The notes beneath the pieces were generated by a model. The model ran no database searches. It saw only the letters and a program-made list of their open reading frames with translations, and was not told where the DNA came from. Of a DNA stretch of 64,000 nt, positions 33,913 through 44,894 are shown in pieces. The translations under genes and the position numbers were made by a program. The stretch lies in contig NC_091866.1 in assembly GCF_019399895.1 (NCBI RefSeq), positions 6,555,501 to 6,619,500 on the forward strand, in the 5' to 3' direction. The stretch is from Cardiocondyla obscurior (lineage: Eukaryota > Arthropoda > Insecta > Hymenoptera > Formicidae). Numbering within the stretch: position 1 is the first letter of the stretch; every line of letters starts with the position of its first letter.

Positions 33913-35194
33913 GAATACAACTACGAACAATCAATTACAGGAGATGCTAGCATTGGAACATGATGATCATCGAGATAAATATTACATTGTACTTAAGGTA
34001 AACGATAAGCAAATTAAGTTTGAAATTGATAGCGGTGCCGCAGTCACAGTTATAAATGAAGCAGATTTTAATCAACATTTTCAAAATGCGGTCTTACAAA
34101 AAACAAATTTACAATTAATATCATATTGCGGTAATATTTTACAAAGTAAAGGTTATGTTACAGTTAACGTTCAATTTAACGAAATTCAGAAAGAGCTTAA
34201 TATGTACATTGTTAAAGGTCATAGAAAACCACTCTTAGGTAGGGAATGGATTAGACAATTGTCAAATGGACATAATTTTTTAGTGTGTGGCGCTGCAGTA
34301 AATAATATAGCTACGTCTCAAAATAAATTGCACACATTGCTTAATAAATACAAAAAGCTTAATCCTCCGGAATTTTCAGCCATCAAAGGCATTCAAGCTA
34401 AATTAACATTGAAAGCTGATGTTACACCAATATATATACGCGCACGGCAAGTTTCTTTTAAACTTATTCCCCTTGTTGAACAAGAATTAGATTCTTTGGA
34501 AAAGGCAGGAATAATAGAAACAGTATCAACATCAGAATGGGCTACACCGATTGTCCCCATATTAAAAAAAAATGGCAAAGTACGAATATGCGGAGACTAT
34601 AAAGTTACTGTAAATCCGAGTTTAATTATAGATGATCACCCCTTACCCACGATCGACGAATTATATTCTAAATTAACGAACGGTGTCAAATTTTCAAAAA
34701 TTGATTTAATTCAGGCTTATTTACAGTTAGAAATGGCACCTGAATATCGCAAATTGTTAACAATTAGTACATGTAGGGGGCTATACAAAGTTAATAGAAT
34801 GATGTTTGATATTGCTTCCGGACCAACTATCTGGCAGAGAGAGATTGAAAATATCTTGCAGGGTATTTCAGGTATAGCTATATTTTTCGACAATGTAGTA
34901 ATTACAGGAGAATCTGATGATTTACATTTGCAAAGACTTGAAGAAGTTTTAGAAAGATTGCATAAATTCAATATTCGTATTAATTTAGAAAAGTCTGATT
35001 TTTTCATTGACAAAGTAAATTATTGTGGTTATACAATTGATAAACAAAGGATACATAAAGATCAAAAGAAAATGGAAGCTATTAAGTCCATGCCACAACC
35101 TAAAAACGTATCAGAGGTCAGAGCCTTCACGGGCATGATAAATTATTATAGTAGATTTGAAAGAATTGCACAATGGACATTTTGGTGTAATTAA
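33854..35194 (+). pseudogene. Gypsy protease and reverse transcriptase, 3' truncated
   Basis: The aspartic protease motif FEIDSGAAVTVI is near residue 56. RT covers about residues 190-440 with GDYKVTVNP, FSKIDLIQAYLQ and NVVITG; the active-site box reads FFDNVVI, so the usual second Asp of xxDD is Asn. The RT ends at GMINYYSRF and then jumps into integrase sequence in another frame, which shows an internal deletion of RNase H. Confidence 0.85.
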
Positions 35195-35801
35195 AATGAA
35201 AAATCTAGCTCGCAGTTATTGTTGGTGGTCGGGTTTAGATAAAAACATAGAAGATATTGCGAAGAATTGTACAAATTGTAATGCACACAGAAATAATCCA
35301 CCTAAGGTAGATGTGCACGTCTGGCAACAACCTTCAGAGCCAATGCAACGGATTTATTTAGATTTTGCTGGGCCATTTTTGAGAAAAATGTTCTTCGTTA
35401 TGGTAGATTCATATTCTAAATGGCCTGAGGTACATGTTATGCCTAATATTACAGCTGAAACTACAATTTTTAAATGTAGACAGATATTCGCAAACTATGG
35501 TTTACCCAAAACAATTGTAACTGATAATGGTAGAACTTTCATATCAGATAAATTTCAAAAATTTTTAAGATTAAATGGAATAAGTCACAAACTAACTTCT
35601 CCTTACAATCCATCGACAAACGGTCAAGCCGAACGTTTTGTACAGACATTAAAGCAAGCATTAAAGCGTACAAATTGCAATTCAGCAAATATAAATTTAG
35701 TTTTATGTAATTTATTGTTACAATATAGAGTTATGCTACATGCGTCGACAAATAAGTCACCTGCGGAGCTATTTATAGGAAGAAAATATGTACACGTTTA
35801 G
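35157..35801 (+). pseudogene. Gypsy integrase, N-terminally truncated
   Basis: Contains part of the HHCC zinc region (LHNGHFGVIKMK, CTNCNAH) and the integrase core LDFAGPF (first Asp), VTDNGRTF (second Asp) and SPYNPSTNGQAERFVQT (Glu). It ends at TAG shortly before the LINE insertion, in GRKYVHV. The tail resumes at 41014. Confidence 0.85.
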
Positions 35802-35871
35802 ATCTAGTATTTCCGATTAAAGAAGAGAAGATAGTTGATAAAAATTATAATAAGGCGATTAGAAGTTTTAA

Positions 35872-35887
35872 TTGTAAAGACAGAGTA
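35872..35887. repeat. LINE target-site duplication, left copy
   Basis: TTGTAAAGACAGAGTA is repeated exactly at 40998-41013. Confidence 0.9.
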
Positions 35888-36204
35888 TATATAAGGTGTT
35901 TATTTTCTCCTCGGAGGTACACCGGGACTTTCGCTTCCCCAATTTTCTGCTTACAATTTCATAAAATATATCTTAAAACTTCATTCTTATCTCTAAACTA
36001 TTTCTACTTTTATAGTCTTCTTTCTTCTTACAGCCATTTCCTGAAAGTAAAACTTATATCCTACGCCTTTTTTCCTATTCTATTACCTACGCATCAAGAG
36101 AGAGAGAGATCACACATCCATTCATTCTTTACATTATTTTGCCTTAATTCTACCTTAAATTCTATCTTTGGACCCCCGCTTCCGACGCTTTTTCTTTCAT
36201 ACTT

Positions 36205-37902
36205 TCATTCACTCCTATTTTTCTCCCTTGTTCTTTCCAATTTTTCCAACCAATCAATCTCCTTTCCTTCCCCTCCCAGAATTTCCTCCACCATTTCCTC
36301 CCAACTATTCTCGTTTCCCCAGTCTATACATTCCTCCCATATATGTTCCCACGTTTCTTCCTTCTCCAAACAAATTCTACATTTTCTTTTCTCCTCTCCC
36401 ACCCAATATTTATTTCCTCTCATTTCCTCCCCTAATCTAAATTTTGCCACTCTTTGCCATTTTTCTTCCTTCCACCCCAATTTCAAATATCCTGGTATCC
36501 CTTCCTCTTTCACTTTTTTATAATACTTATTAAATCTTGACTCTCTTATTTTTTTCCATCTTTCCTCTCTTTGCCATTCTTTATCCTTTTCCACCAAATA
36601 TTCCCCCCTTATTTCCTCTCTTTTTCTTAGATCTTCCACCTCTTTTCCCGACCATCCAAATTTTTCAAAAAATTCCTCTCTTTCTTTTTCCCATTTTCCT
36701 TTGCTTCTTCCCTTCCTTGCTCTTCCCTTAATTTCTTCCCAGCACCATTTTGCTAGAACTCCTCCTTTCCCTTCTTCTAGCCGTTTTTCATATTTCCATG
36801 CTCTCATCTCTGCTCTACCTTTCAATTTATCCCTCTGTAGTTCTTCTCTCACCATATATCCTGGTACATATCTTCTTACTCCCAGCACCCATCTCAAGTA
36901 TTTTTCCTGTAATATCTCCACCTCTTCTCTTTCCTTCCATCCCCATATTTCCACGCCATAATTAATAACCGACCATACCAGTTTATCAAATAGCCATATT
37001 CTTTTACTCCAATCTTTTCCGAATTTTCTTTTACCTATACTCCACACCTGCCCCATTATTCTTGCCGTTTTTTTTACTCTGTCCTTTACATGCTTTTTCT
37101 GCTGTCCATTTCTCATGATTATGTATCCCAAATACTTGAAACTTTTTACTTCCTTTATTTCTTCCCCTTTCCATACCCATTTAGTTTTTTTCCATCTCCC
37201 TTCCCCCTTTCTACACCTCATTATCTTTGTTTTCTTTACATTCACTTCCAATCCCTTTTCTTTTACATATTCTTCCATGTTTTTAATCATTCCTTTCATC
37301 CCTGCCTCATTTTCTGCCAGTAGCGCAATGTCATCCGCGTACGCCAGCGAGTAAACTCTCTTGTCTTTTATTCTTATACCCCCCCATCCTCCTTTTTTTA
37401 ATTCTTCATCTATGTCTGCCAACAAGAGTGTGAACAGGCTAGGACTAAACGGACAACCCTGTCTTACTCCCTTTGTCATCCAGAAACTTTTCCCTTCTTT
37501 ATCCTTTACCTTAACTTTATTCACCGTTTCCTCTAATATTTCTTCACACCTTCTTATCAATCCCTCCCTTACCCCTTTTTTCTTCATTGTTTCCACCAAT
37601 TTTCTCCTGTCTACAGAGTCAAAAGCCGCTCTCAAATCTATAAACGCTATTACCATTTTTCCTTCCTTTTCCTCTATCTTCTTATTTAGCAGGTAATTTA
37701 ACACATATATTTGATCTACTGTCCCCATGTCTCTTTTAAAACCGGCTTGACTCTGCGGTAATATTCCTTTTTCTTCTATTTTTTTTCTTAATCTTTCTGC
37801 TAACACAGATGCATACACTTTGTACGCAGTCTGTGTCAACGTTATCCCTCTATACTCTTCTACTTTTTTACCTTTTCCTCTTTTTAACACCGGAACTACC
37901 AC
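36205..37902 (-). pseudogene. LINE ORF2, reverse transcriptase and C-terminal part
   Basis: About 565 residues. YRGITLTQTAYKVYASVLAE, SQAGFKRDMGTVDQIYVL, FIDLRAAFDSVDR and GVRQGCPFSPSLF are RT motifs, and LAYADDIALLAE is the active-site box. A Cys/His segment CRICLEKEETWEHIWEEC lies near the C-terminus, as in many LINE ORF2 proteins. Frame breaks separate it from the endonuclease part upstream. Confidence 0.88.
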
Positions 37903-38275
37903 ACCTTCTCTTCATTCCTCCGGCATTCCCTCCCCCCTCCATACTCTTTTGCACATTTTCCATAATTTCTCTTTTACTTCCCCCTCCCCATTTCCATATT
38001 TCATTTTCTAAACCATCACTTCCTGCTGCTTTTCCTTTTTCAACCTTCTTATTACATTTTTAAATTCTTCTCTATTTATATCTTCCTCATTGTCTTCTAT
38101 TCTGTCTTCTCCTATTTCTTCTCTTACTCTCCATTCCACTTCTCCTAACATTTTCTTAAAATATCCGTCCCATTCTTCAATCTTTATTTTTTCTCCACTT
38201 TCTTCCTTTTTTTCTTCCCTTGTTTACTACTTTCCATACTTCTCCTTCTGTTCTAATCTTTTCTATTTCTTTCTC

Positions 38276-39305
38276 CTATCTCACCTTTTCTTGCAATTTT
38301 TTCTCCTCACATAGCTTCTTATATTCACTTTTCTTCTTTTTATAATTCTCCTTACTCCCTTCCCCCTTCCTCCATTTTAGCATTTCTTCCTTTACTTCAC
38401 CTTTTTTCCTTTTACAATCGTCATTCCACCATCTTTCTTTTGGTTTTTCCTTCTTCTTTATTTTCATTTCTTTTTTAACTACATTCTTTGTTTTTTCCAG
38501 TTCCTTACTAAAACTTCTCCAATTTTCCTCCGTATTGTTTTCTTTCTCTCTTTTTTCTTTATATTTTTCCCTGAAAATTTTCTTCTCCTTCTCACTCCAA
38601 ACTAGTCTCGTGCTCTTTTTTATACCATATTTACATCTTCTCCTCTTTCCTCCCTCTATTTTTATTGTCACTATTAAGGGTAAGTGGTCTGAGTCCACTT
38701 CCTCCCCCACCTTCATTTCTACTATTTCTTCTTTTGATTCCACGTTACTGATCACATAGTCTATCACTGTTTTTCCTCTTCCCCCTACATATGTCCATTC
38801 ACTCTTTTCATCTCCTCTTGTACAACCATTGACTATTCCCCATCCTGCTTCTTCCAAAGCTTTACAAAATTTTTTTCTTTTCCTGTAATTTTTTATCCTT
38901 TGTTTTCCTTTTTCTCTCTTCCTTATCTTCTTCTTCTTTTTCATCATCCCATAGCTCGCCCTCTTCTCCCGTCCTCACATTAAAGTCTCCCCCTATCAGA
39001 TATCTCGTTCCTTCCTCTTTTTCATCTATCCAATTTCTCATATTCTCTGTTAAGTCTTCTAAATCCTCATTTACATATACCCCTGCTATTTTCCACCATA
39101 TTTTTCCACTTTTTATCTTTATTCCTATTATTCCTTTCCTATCTTCAAATTCTAATTTTTTTTCTCCTTCCAATTCCTCTCTCCATCCCATCACCATTCC
39201 CCCCATTGCCCTCCCCTTCTTATTTTTCTTTTCTGCTCCCTTATTTATCCATTTGTAGCCTTTTGGCAGTCTGCTTCTTAACCCCTTCCATTTTTTTTCT
39301 TCCAA
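38276..39305 (-). pseudogene. LINE ORF2, endonuclease (EEP) part
   Basis: Two overlapping frames (39305-38862 and 38947-38276) encode an exonuclease-endonuclease-phosphatase domain. It is visible as YLIGGDFNVRTG and, after a frame change near 38.9 kb, TVIDYVISN and DHLPLIVTI. The frameshift and stops mean the ORF is not intact. Confidence 0.75.
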
Positions 39306-39685
39306 TCAAGTTTCACACATATAAATCACCTCCCATTTCTCCATGTTCTTCCAGAAATCTTCATCCTTGTTTTCTATTTCTGCCACGTTCCAAAAAATTA
39401 TTCTCACGTTTCTATCTTTTATCTCCGCCTTTTCCTTTCCTCTCTCCTTTTTCTCCTTTTTTTTCTTTTTCCTTTTATCTTTCCTTTTTTATTTTTCTTT
39501 ATCCTTTTCTTTTCCTCTTTCCTCATCTTTTCTCTCCACTTTTTCCAACTCATTTACTTCTCTTCTTCCGCCCCTTTTCAAAAACTTGCATTTAATCTAT
39601 CTGCTATTACCCTCTTCCTTTTATTTCCTTCTTTTTCAAACTCTTTCGCTCCATCCCATTTTTTCAATTCTTCCTTCAAATCATC

Positions 39686-40659
39686 TCATATCCACATTTC
39701 TTTATTTACCCATATCTTCTTGTATCCTATTTTTACCTGTTTTCCTTCTCTTTTCAATCTATCCGCTTCTCTCTTTATGAGCCATTCTACTTTCCTTTCA
39801 TATTCTGTCAGATCGTCTCCTATCCATTCCGTCCTGTCCTTTAGTTTTCCCTTGCATTTTAATATTTCCAGTTTTTCTTTAAAGTTTTCCATCTTTACCC
39901 ACACCATACCATAACCTCCTTTATTTACTCCTCCTATCTTATTTACATCCTCTATCTTTGCTTTCACATCTGTTGCTTCTATTATTTCTCCCACTTGTTC
40001 TTTCAACGCCTTTTTTTCTTCACTTTTTATCTTTATACCTCTTATTATTAAATTGTTTTTCTTCCATTCTTTCTTTTCTCTTTCTTTTGCCGATTCCAAA
40101 TTCTCGTTCTTTCTTCCAAACTTAAAACCTTTCCCTGTATTTCTGCTGGTATTTCCATTTTACCTCCCTCATATTTTTTTTCCCTTATTTTTTTTTCCAT
40201 CCCATCTATTCTTTTCTCTAAATCTATCTTCTCTTTTTTCCATATTTTCTTCAAATCTTCTATTTCCTTTCTGATTTGTACCTTTATTTCCCTTACTTCC
40301 TCCATCTGCGCTTAGATCCTTGCAAATCCACTTCTCATCTCCTTTATCACCTCTTCAAAACCTTCCTTGCTTATTCCTCCTTCACCACTCTCTTCTGTTG
40401 CTTTCACCGGCGATCTATAAACTTTTACGTTTTTCCTAAATCCTTCCAAACCCTCTATTTCGCCTTTTTCCTCCTGCCTTTCCTTCCTTTTCTCCCCTTG
40501 CTTCCACGCTTCCATAATTGGCAAGCTGTTGGCCCTTTCCCTTCTTAACAGTTCTACCTTTGCAGGTCTACTCATTTTCTTTTTTATTTTCTCTTCTTCC
40601 TTTTTCTCTTTTCTTTCCTCACTTCCACTCTCCACACTTTCCTTTTCCTGGTCACTCAT
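39686..40659 (-). pseudogene. LINE ORF1-like Lys/Glu-rich protein
   Basis: Three frames (40659-40312, 40305-40048, 40099-39686) are rich in Lys and Glu, with coiled-coil-like stretches, and the last resembles the RNA-binding region of LINE ORF1 (VNKIGGVNKGGYGMVWVKME). Breaks lie near 40310 and 40060. Confidence 0.6.
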
Positions 40660-40997
40660 TTTCCAAATCTTCTTTATCTCTTTTCCCTTTGTCTTTGTTA
40701 CCTCTTACTCTCTCCTTTACCCCCTTGCCTTCCTCCTTTCCTTTGTCTTACACACGGTTTTTTCCCCGTCACCGCCGACCTAACCTCAAAAAGAACTCCG
40801 CTTTATATCTTCCCCGATTTTTCCCTTTATTCTTACCTTTGCTCTTTATCCTCTCTTGCCCTCCTTAAAGACCCTTCCCTCTTTCCCTCAAACCAACCCT
40901 TTACCTCTGAAAAACTTTTTTACTCCCACAAGACCTTTTTCTACATGCACTCGCTCAGACACACAACCGTTCGCTCTGCAATCGGAAACGAAAGACC

Positions 40998-41373
40998 TTG
41001 TAAAGACAGAGTAGCATGCAGGAATTATTCTGGCAAAGATAAGTGGAAGTTTGGAAAAATTCATACGCGTATAGGAAAGTTACATTACAAAATTGTATTA
41101 GATGACGGTCGTTTATGGATCAGACACGTTAATCAGATGCGTTTAATTGGAAATCAGACACCTACAATTACAGATAATCAAAACAATGATTGTTATTGGG
41201 ACACTAGCGATATAATTACAGAAAAGCAAGATACTTTACTTCAAGATAAGGAAAACTTACAACCTACACATAACACAAATCATAGTAACTCTCAAAATAC
41301 GTTAAGACGTTCAACTAGAGAAAAGAAGCGACCTGATTTCTTGTCATATGAACGAAAGGAATTTTTATTTTAA
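40998..41373 (+). pseudogene. Gypsy integrase C-terminal tail after the LINE
   Basis: After the right target duplication the frame continues RVACRNYSGKDKWKFG and GKLHYKIVLDDGRLWIRHVNQM, the C-terminal domain of Gypsy pol. It ends 10 bp before the AAAAGAGGG polypurine tract and the 3' LTR. Confidence 0.8.
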
Positions 41374-41383
41374 CAAAAGAGGG

Positions 41384-41639
41384 TGTTACGTATTAACTAA
41401 ATGTATTCTCACACTATTTTTGTATTGCGCGCGATTTGCTCAGCGAATCGTAACACGAGCGGAACGAATCTACCCGCTCTTCAACTTTTTATGTATAACA
41501 GCGCACGAGCCTTAGCGAGCCGTCTTTCACTTCTTCTTTCTGAGTTAATAAGTACACACGTGCTAAGAAATATATATTAACAGTTTTGCTCATACAATGG
41601 TATTCAGATTTTCTCTCTCTCCCTCCGTCATACACAACA
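41384..41639 (+). repeat. Gypsy 3' LTR
   Basis: It reads identically by eye to 32746-33001 and is followed by GTATG. Confidence 0.92.
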
Positions 41640-41728
41640 GTATGATTGATATTTTTTCGTCTCTTTCTTTTATGCAAGTGGGTTAGCAAGTATTGTATAA
41701 ATTTTACAAGGGGGGGTCGCGCTTAACG

Positions 41729-41778
41729 GAACACCAATTTTCTCCAAACTCACAGGGTTTGAAGATTGGTGTTCCTAG
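41729..41778. repeat. short inverted repeat GGAACACCAAT
   Basis: GGAACACCAATTTTCTCCAA is mirrored by TTGAAGATTGGTGTTCC about 20 bases later. It could form a stem-loop or be a transposon end. Nothing further supports either. Confidence 0.4.
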
Positions 41779-41886
41779 TAATACGTGGTAAAGTCATACG
41801 ACGCACTACTCAAAAATAAGAAATAAAAGTTAGTTTAAACATTTCCTATGTCTTGAAGTACAGAAAAGTTAAACCTATTTTCGAAG

Positions 41887-41956
41887 CAGCGTGGTAGTCC
41901 AGAGTGGTCGACTCAGATCTAGTAAGCGTGGAATCACTGGTTCGATTCACGTTACG
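41887..41956 (+). ncRNA. tRNA-like/SINE-head sequence with Pol III terminator
   Basis: TAGTCCAGAGTGG fits an A box and GGTTCGATTC (41939-41948) fits a B box. They are spaced about 45 bases apart, and a run of T follows at 41959. The arms do not fold cleanly into a cloverleaf by eye, so this is more likely a tRNA-derived SINE or pseudo-tRNA than a working tRNA gene. Confidence 0.35.
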
Positions 41957-42732
41957 TATTTTTTTTTTAATTTTTACATTTTGGTATGAAATTTAACAAT
42001 TATATATCTTATTTCATTATTATAAATACTATATGCGCCATAAATTAGTATATAGACAGAAAGCTGAGCTGGGATGCATCAGAGGATGCATCAGATGCTC
42101 TTTATCATTTAAAATATTTGTTACCCTCTTTTGTCTGAGCAATAATCAAGACGAGCTGTAATAAGGACGAGCAGTAGCAAACCAGAAGCCTCTTGAGCAA
42201 GTCGTTCATTTTTTATCTCCTCTCCTCCACGCATACACAATAATAATATTATATAAAAAAGAGAAATAAAAATAATGCAAGAATATCTTTTTTTACGAAG
42301 TTATTAATTTTATTAATCATATATACAATACATAAAAATAATATTATTAATTCTTAACATCGCGATATCCCTGGGTGGTATTTGTCATAAAAACATTCAA
42401 AACAAAAATTTTCCTTGCATCGAGCGCAAGTAATAAGTACTTTGTAACGGCTTAGTTAGTCGTCTAACAAAACAAATCAGTAAAACAGATTTTAGGGCCT
42501 GGGCCCCGTTTCATTGATCTTTCAGCGAATGCCCTCTGGCTGACGGTTTTTGAAGGAGGAACAACGGAGCACAAAGAAGTTGTAGTCGGACGCGGAACTC
42601 CAAAGCGAACGGTTATAAGAACGGTTGAGAAATTTTTTATGAAAAGAAATTTATAGGCGGAACTCAAGAAATCTCATCAAAGCACGACGAGATTGGCGGA
42701 ATATCGCATTTATTATAAGAAATTAATAATAA

Positions 42733-42808
42733 ACGTGGTAGAGAGCACGCACTGAAGAGCGCGTGGTAGAGAGCACGTGGTGGAAAACACGTGGTAGAGA
42801 GCACGTGA
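42733..42808. repeat. short tandem repeat CGTGGTAGAGAGCACG
   Basis: Three good copies and one degenerate copy (TGGTGGAAAACACG) lie just upstream of the transposase frames. Confidence 0.6.
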
Positions 42809-42958
42809 TAAGATTGAAAAAATATAATTTTACAAGCAAAAAGACTATTAACACAGTCATAAACATGGAACGTACCGACGAACCTGGAACCCTCAAATAT
42901 TCAAAAGCCAGAAGAAGAAAATGAGAGCATTGAAAATAAAATAGATATCCGCAACGCT

Positions 42959-44542
42959 GTGAAATATTACGAGGCGCTATTAGAACAAAATGGCGTCATT
43001 TCACAACCATCTTTTTCTACTATTTCTGAGGAATCAATTCTAGTGGCAGAGGATCTTTATAATTACACACAAAAAATTTTATTAAAAAAACATTTTATTA
43101 CCGACAAAGAATTAATAACGATAGAGGAAAGTGAAACTGACAATAGTTTTGAAGAAGTACAATTTAAAAAAGAATCTGATTACGAACCAGAAAAAAACGT
43201 AGTAAAAGCATGGAATTAATTTCGCTTGATTATAAAGTAAAAGTTATTAATATAAGCGAAACAACATCGAACATGGAATTTGAAAACATTACAAAGAAAA
43301 GGATATTCAAAATTAAAACGAATAGATTCGTTAAAAATATGGGACGAACAAATAATAAGTGGTGGAACTATTTATGACAAATATTCTATAATTAATTCAT
43401 GGACCAATGATCGATTTCTTGAGGCTCGACAAAATAATATGCAAGTTACAACAAGAAACTTGCAGCAATGGGCTTTAGCTGCTCCGAGCCAGTTCGAAAA
43501 TTTTGATTTTAAAACTTCCAAAACGTGGCTAAAATCATTAAAATCCAAGCATCGAATTCGCCAAAGAAAAATTACAAGATATGTTTCGGAAATAGAAAGT
43601 GCATCAATCGAAGAAACCTTGACTGCTGCAGAGAATTTTAGAATACAAGCTCGTCATTTAATACAAAATTTTAATCCGAATATGGTAATTAATACTAATC
43701 AAACAGGATGCCAGTACCAATCTACATATAATAGAACTCTCGCAGAGAAAGGCGTTAAAGAAGTTCTAGTTAAAAAAAAAAAATATAAATAAAACAACAC
43801 ATAGTTACACAGCACAATATTGCATGACATTAAATGGCAAATTATTACCATTAGTTTTCGTCTGTTTGCAAAAGACAACCGGTATCTTTGAATCTAGAGT
43901 TAAAAAAAAGTCGATAAATATCTTAAAAAATACACAAATGTAATTGTAACATCGACGAAATCAGGAAAATTGACAACGGGTTTCTACAAATATTTTTTAA
44001 ATACAGTTTTAAAATCATATGTTAAAAAAGAAAAGTTTTTATTACTCGTTGATTCTTGGGGAGGACAAACCAAACCAGAATTATATGAGGAAACTTTTAT
44101 GGATAAAAATCGCTTAACGACATGTACGGTTAAAATAATTTCACCCAAATGCACACCTCTCGTCCAACCATGCGACGTTTACTTTAATAGGCAAGTAAAA
44201 AATTTTATAAAACACTTGCAAAATTGTACGTATTTACTAGAACAAAACCGTGAAATTCATTCTCGAGAAGATTGCATAAAAATTCAGTCTATTGTGCACC
44301 ACCAACTTTCCTCAGAAATTTTTAATAATATAATTAAATACACATGGTTCGTCGCAAAACTTTTTGATGACAGGGAGATATTTATAAATGTTAACGAAAT
44401 ATGCTTTAATATGGATAATTTAAAAAAGAATTGTAATTGTACAAAAGTATCATTTATTACTTGCGCTCGATGTAGACAAAATTTTTGTTTTGAATGTTTT
44501 TATGACAAATACCACCCAGAGATATGCGATATTAAAAATTAA
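42959..44542 (+). pseudogene. pogo/Tigger-like transposase, frameshifted
   Basis: Three frames follow each other. 42959-43219 is acidic N-terminal sequence. 43280-43792 has a helix-turn-helix (NLQQWALAAPSQF, KTWLKSLKSKHRIRQRKI) and the beginning of the DDE domain. 43970-44542 has LLLVDSWGGQ and SPKCTPLVQPCDVYF (second and third catalytic Asp) and a Cys-rich C-terminus (CARCRQNFCFECF). The first catalytic position reads INTNQTG rather than the NADxTG seen in the relic at 5.5 kb, so Asp is replaced by Asn. A poly-A run near 43785 marks a frameshift. Confidence 0.75.
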
Positions 44543-44894
44543 TAATATTGTTTCTATGTATATATGATTAATAAAATAAATAACTTTGTAAAAAATATAT
44601 TCTTGCATTATTTTTATTTCTTCTTTTTATATAATATTATAATAATGAAATAAGATATATAATTGTTAAATTATGCCCCGTCTCGTCCGGATGGATACAT
44701 GTAGTAGCGTTCCGCGCTGCGTTGCTCACAACAGATTAGTTAAACCCAAAAAATAAAAATAGCGCTACAATCGCGCGCCATGTGCGCCAACCCTGCGCGT
44801 ATACCGATGTCGCCTTATTGTCTTCTTGTTGCGGTTGCTTACAGCAGGTTTTTTCAAATTATTCATCATTCTTCGTGTCTTTCGACTTCAGTCA

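Larger units (their letters stand above)
35888..40997 (-). mobile_element. full-length or near full-length LINE, nested in Gypsy
   Basis: It is bounded by the 16-bp duplication TTGTAAAGACAGAGTA. Sense strand is minus: 5' end at 40997, 3' end at 35888 ending near AATAAACACCTTATA without a poly(A) tail. ORF1-like Lys/Glu-rich frames are followed by an endonuclease and reverse transcriptase. The sense strand is strikingly purine-rich. The clade cannot be fixed by eye. Confidence 0.88.
32746..41639 (+). mobile_element. Gypsy-type LTR retrotransposon containing a nested LINE
   Basis: Two 256-bp LTRs that read as identical (TGTTACG ... ACACAACA) are flanked by the 5-bp target duplication GTATG (32741-32745 and 41640-41644). 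Gag, protease, RT and integrase are present, but RNase H and the start of integrase are deleted. A 5.1-kb LINE splits the integrase end. The internal length without the LINE is only about 3.3 kb. Confidence 0.92.
41990..44675 (+). mobile_element. pogo-like DNA transposon with an inverted duplicated end
   Basis: The right end (about 44440-44675) includes the last transposase codons and 3' flank. The left side holds the inverse of the same sequence in two pieces (41993-42020 and 42235-42445), split by about 210 unrelated bases. The outermost words are AATTTAACAATTATATATC and its complement. The element thus behaves as a foldback rather than a simple short-TIR transposon. Confidence 0.65.

Noticed and set aside
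36168..40868. Many plus-strand ORFs of 60-145 codons rich in Ser, Phe, Pro and Leu
   Set aside because: They are the complement of the purine-rich LINE coding strand and have no domain of their own.
41887..41956. Functional Ser/Leu tRNA gene
   Set aside because: The boxes fit, but acceptor and anticodon stems do not pair convincingly.
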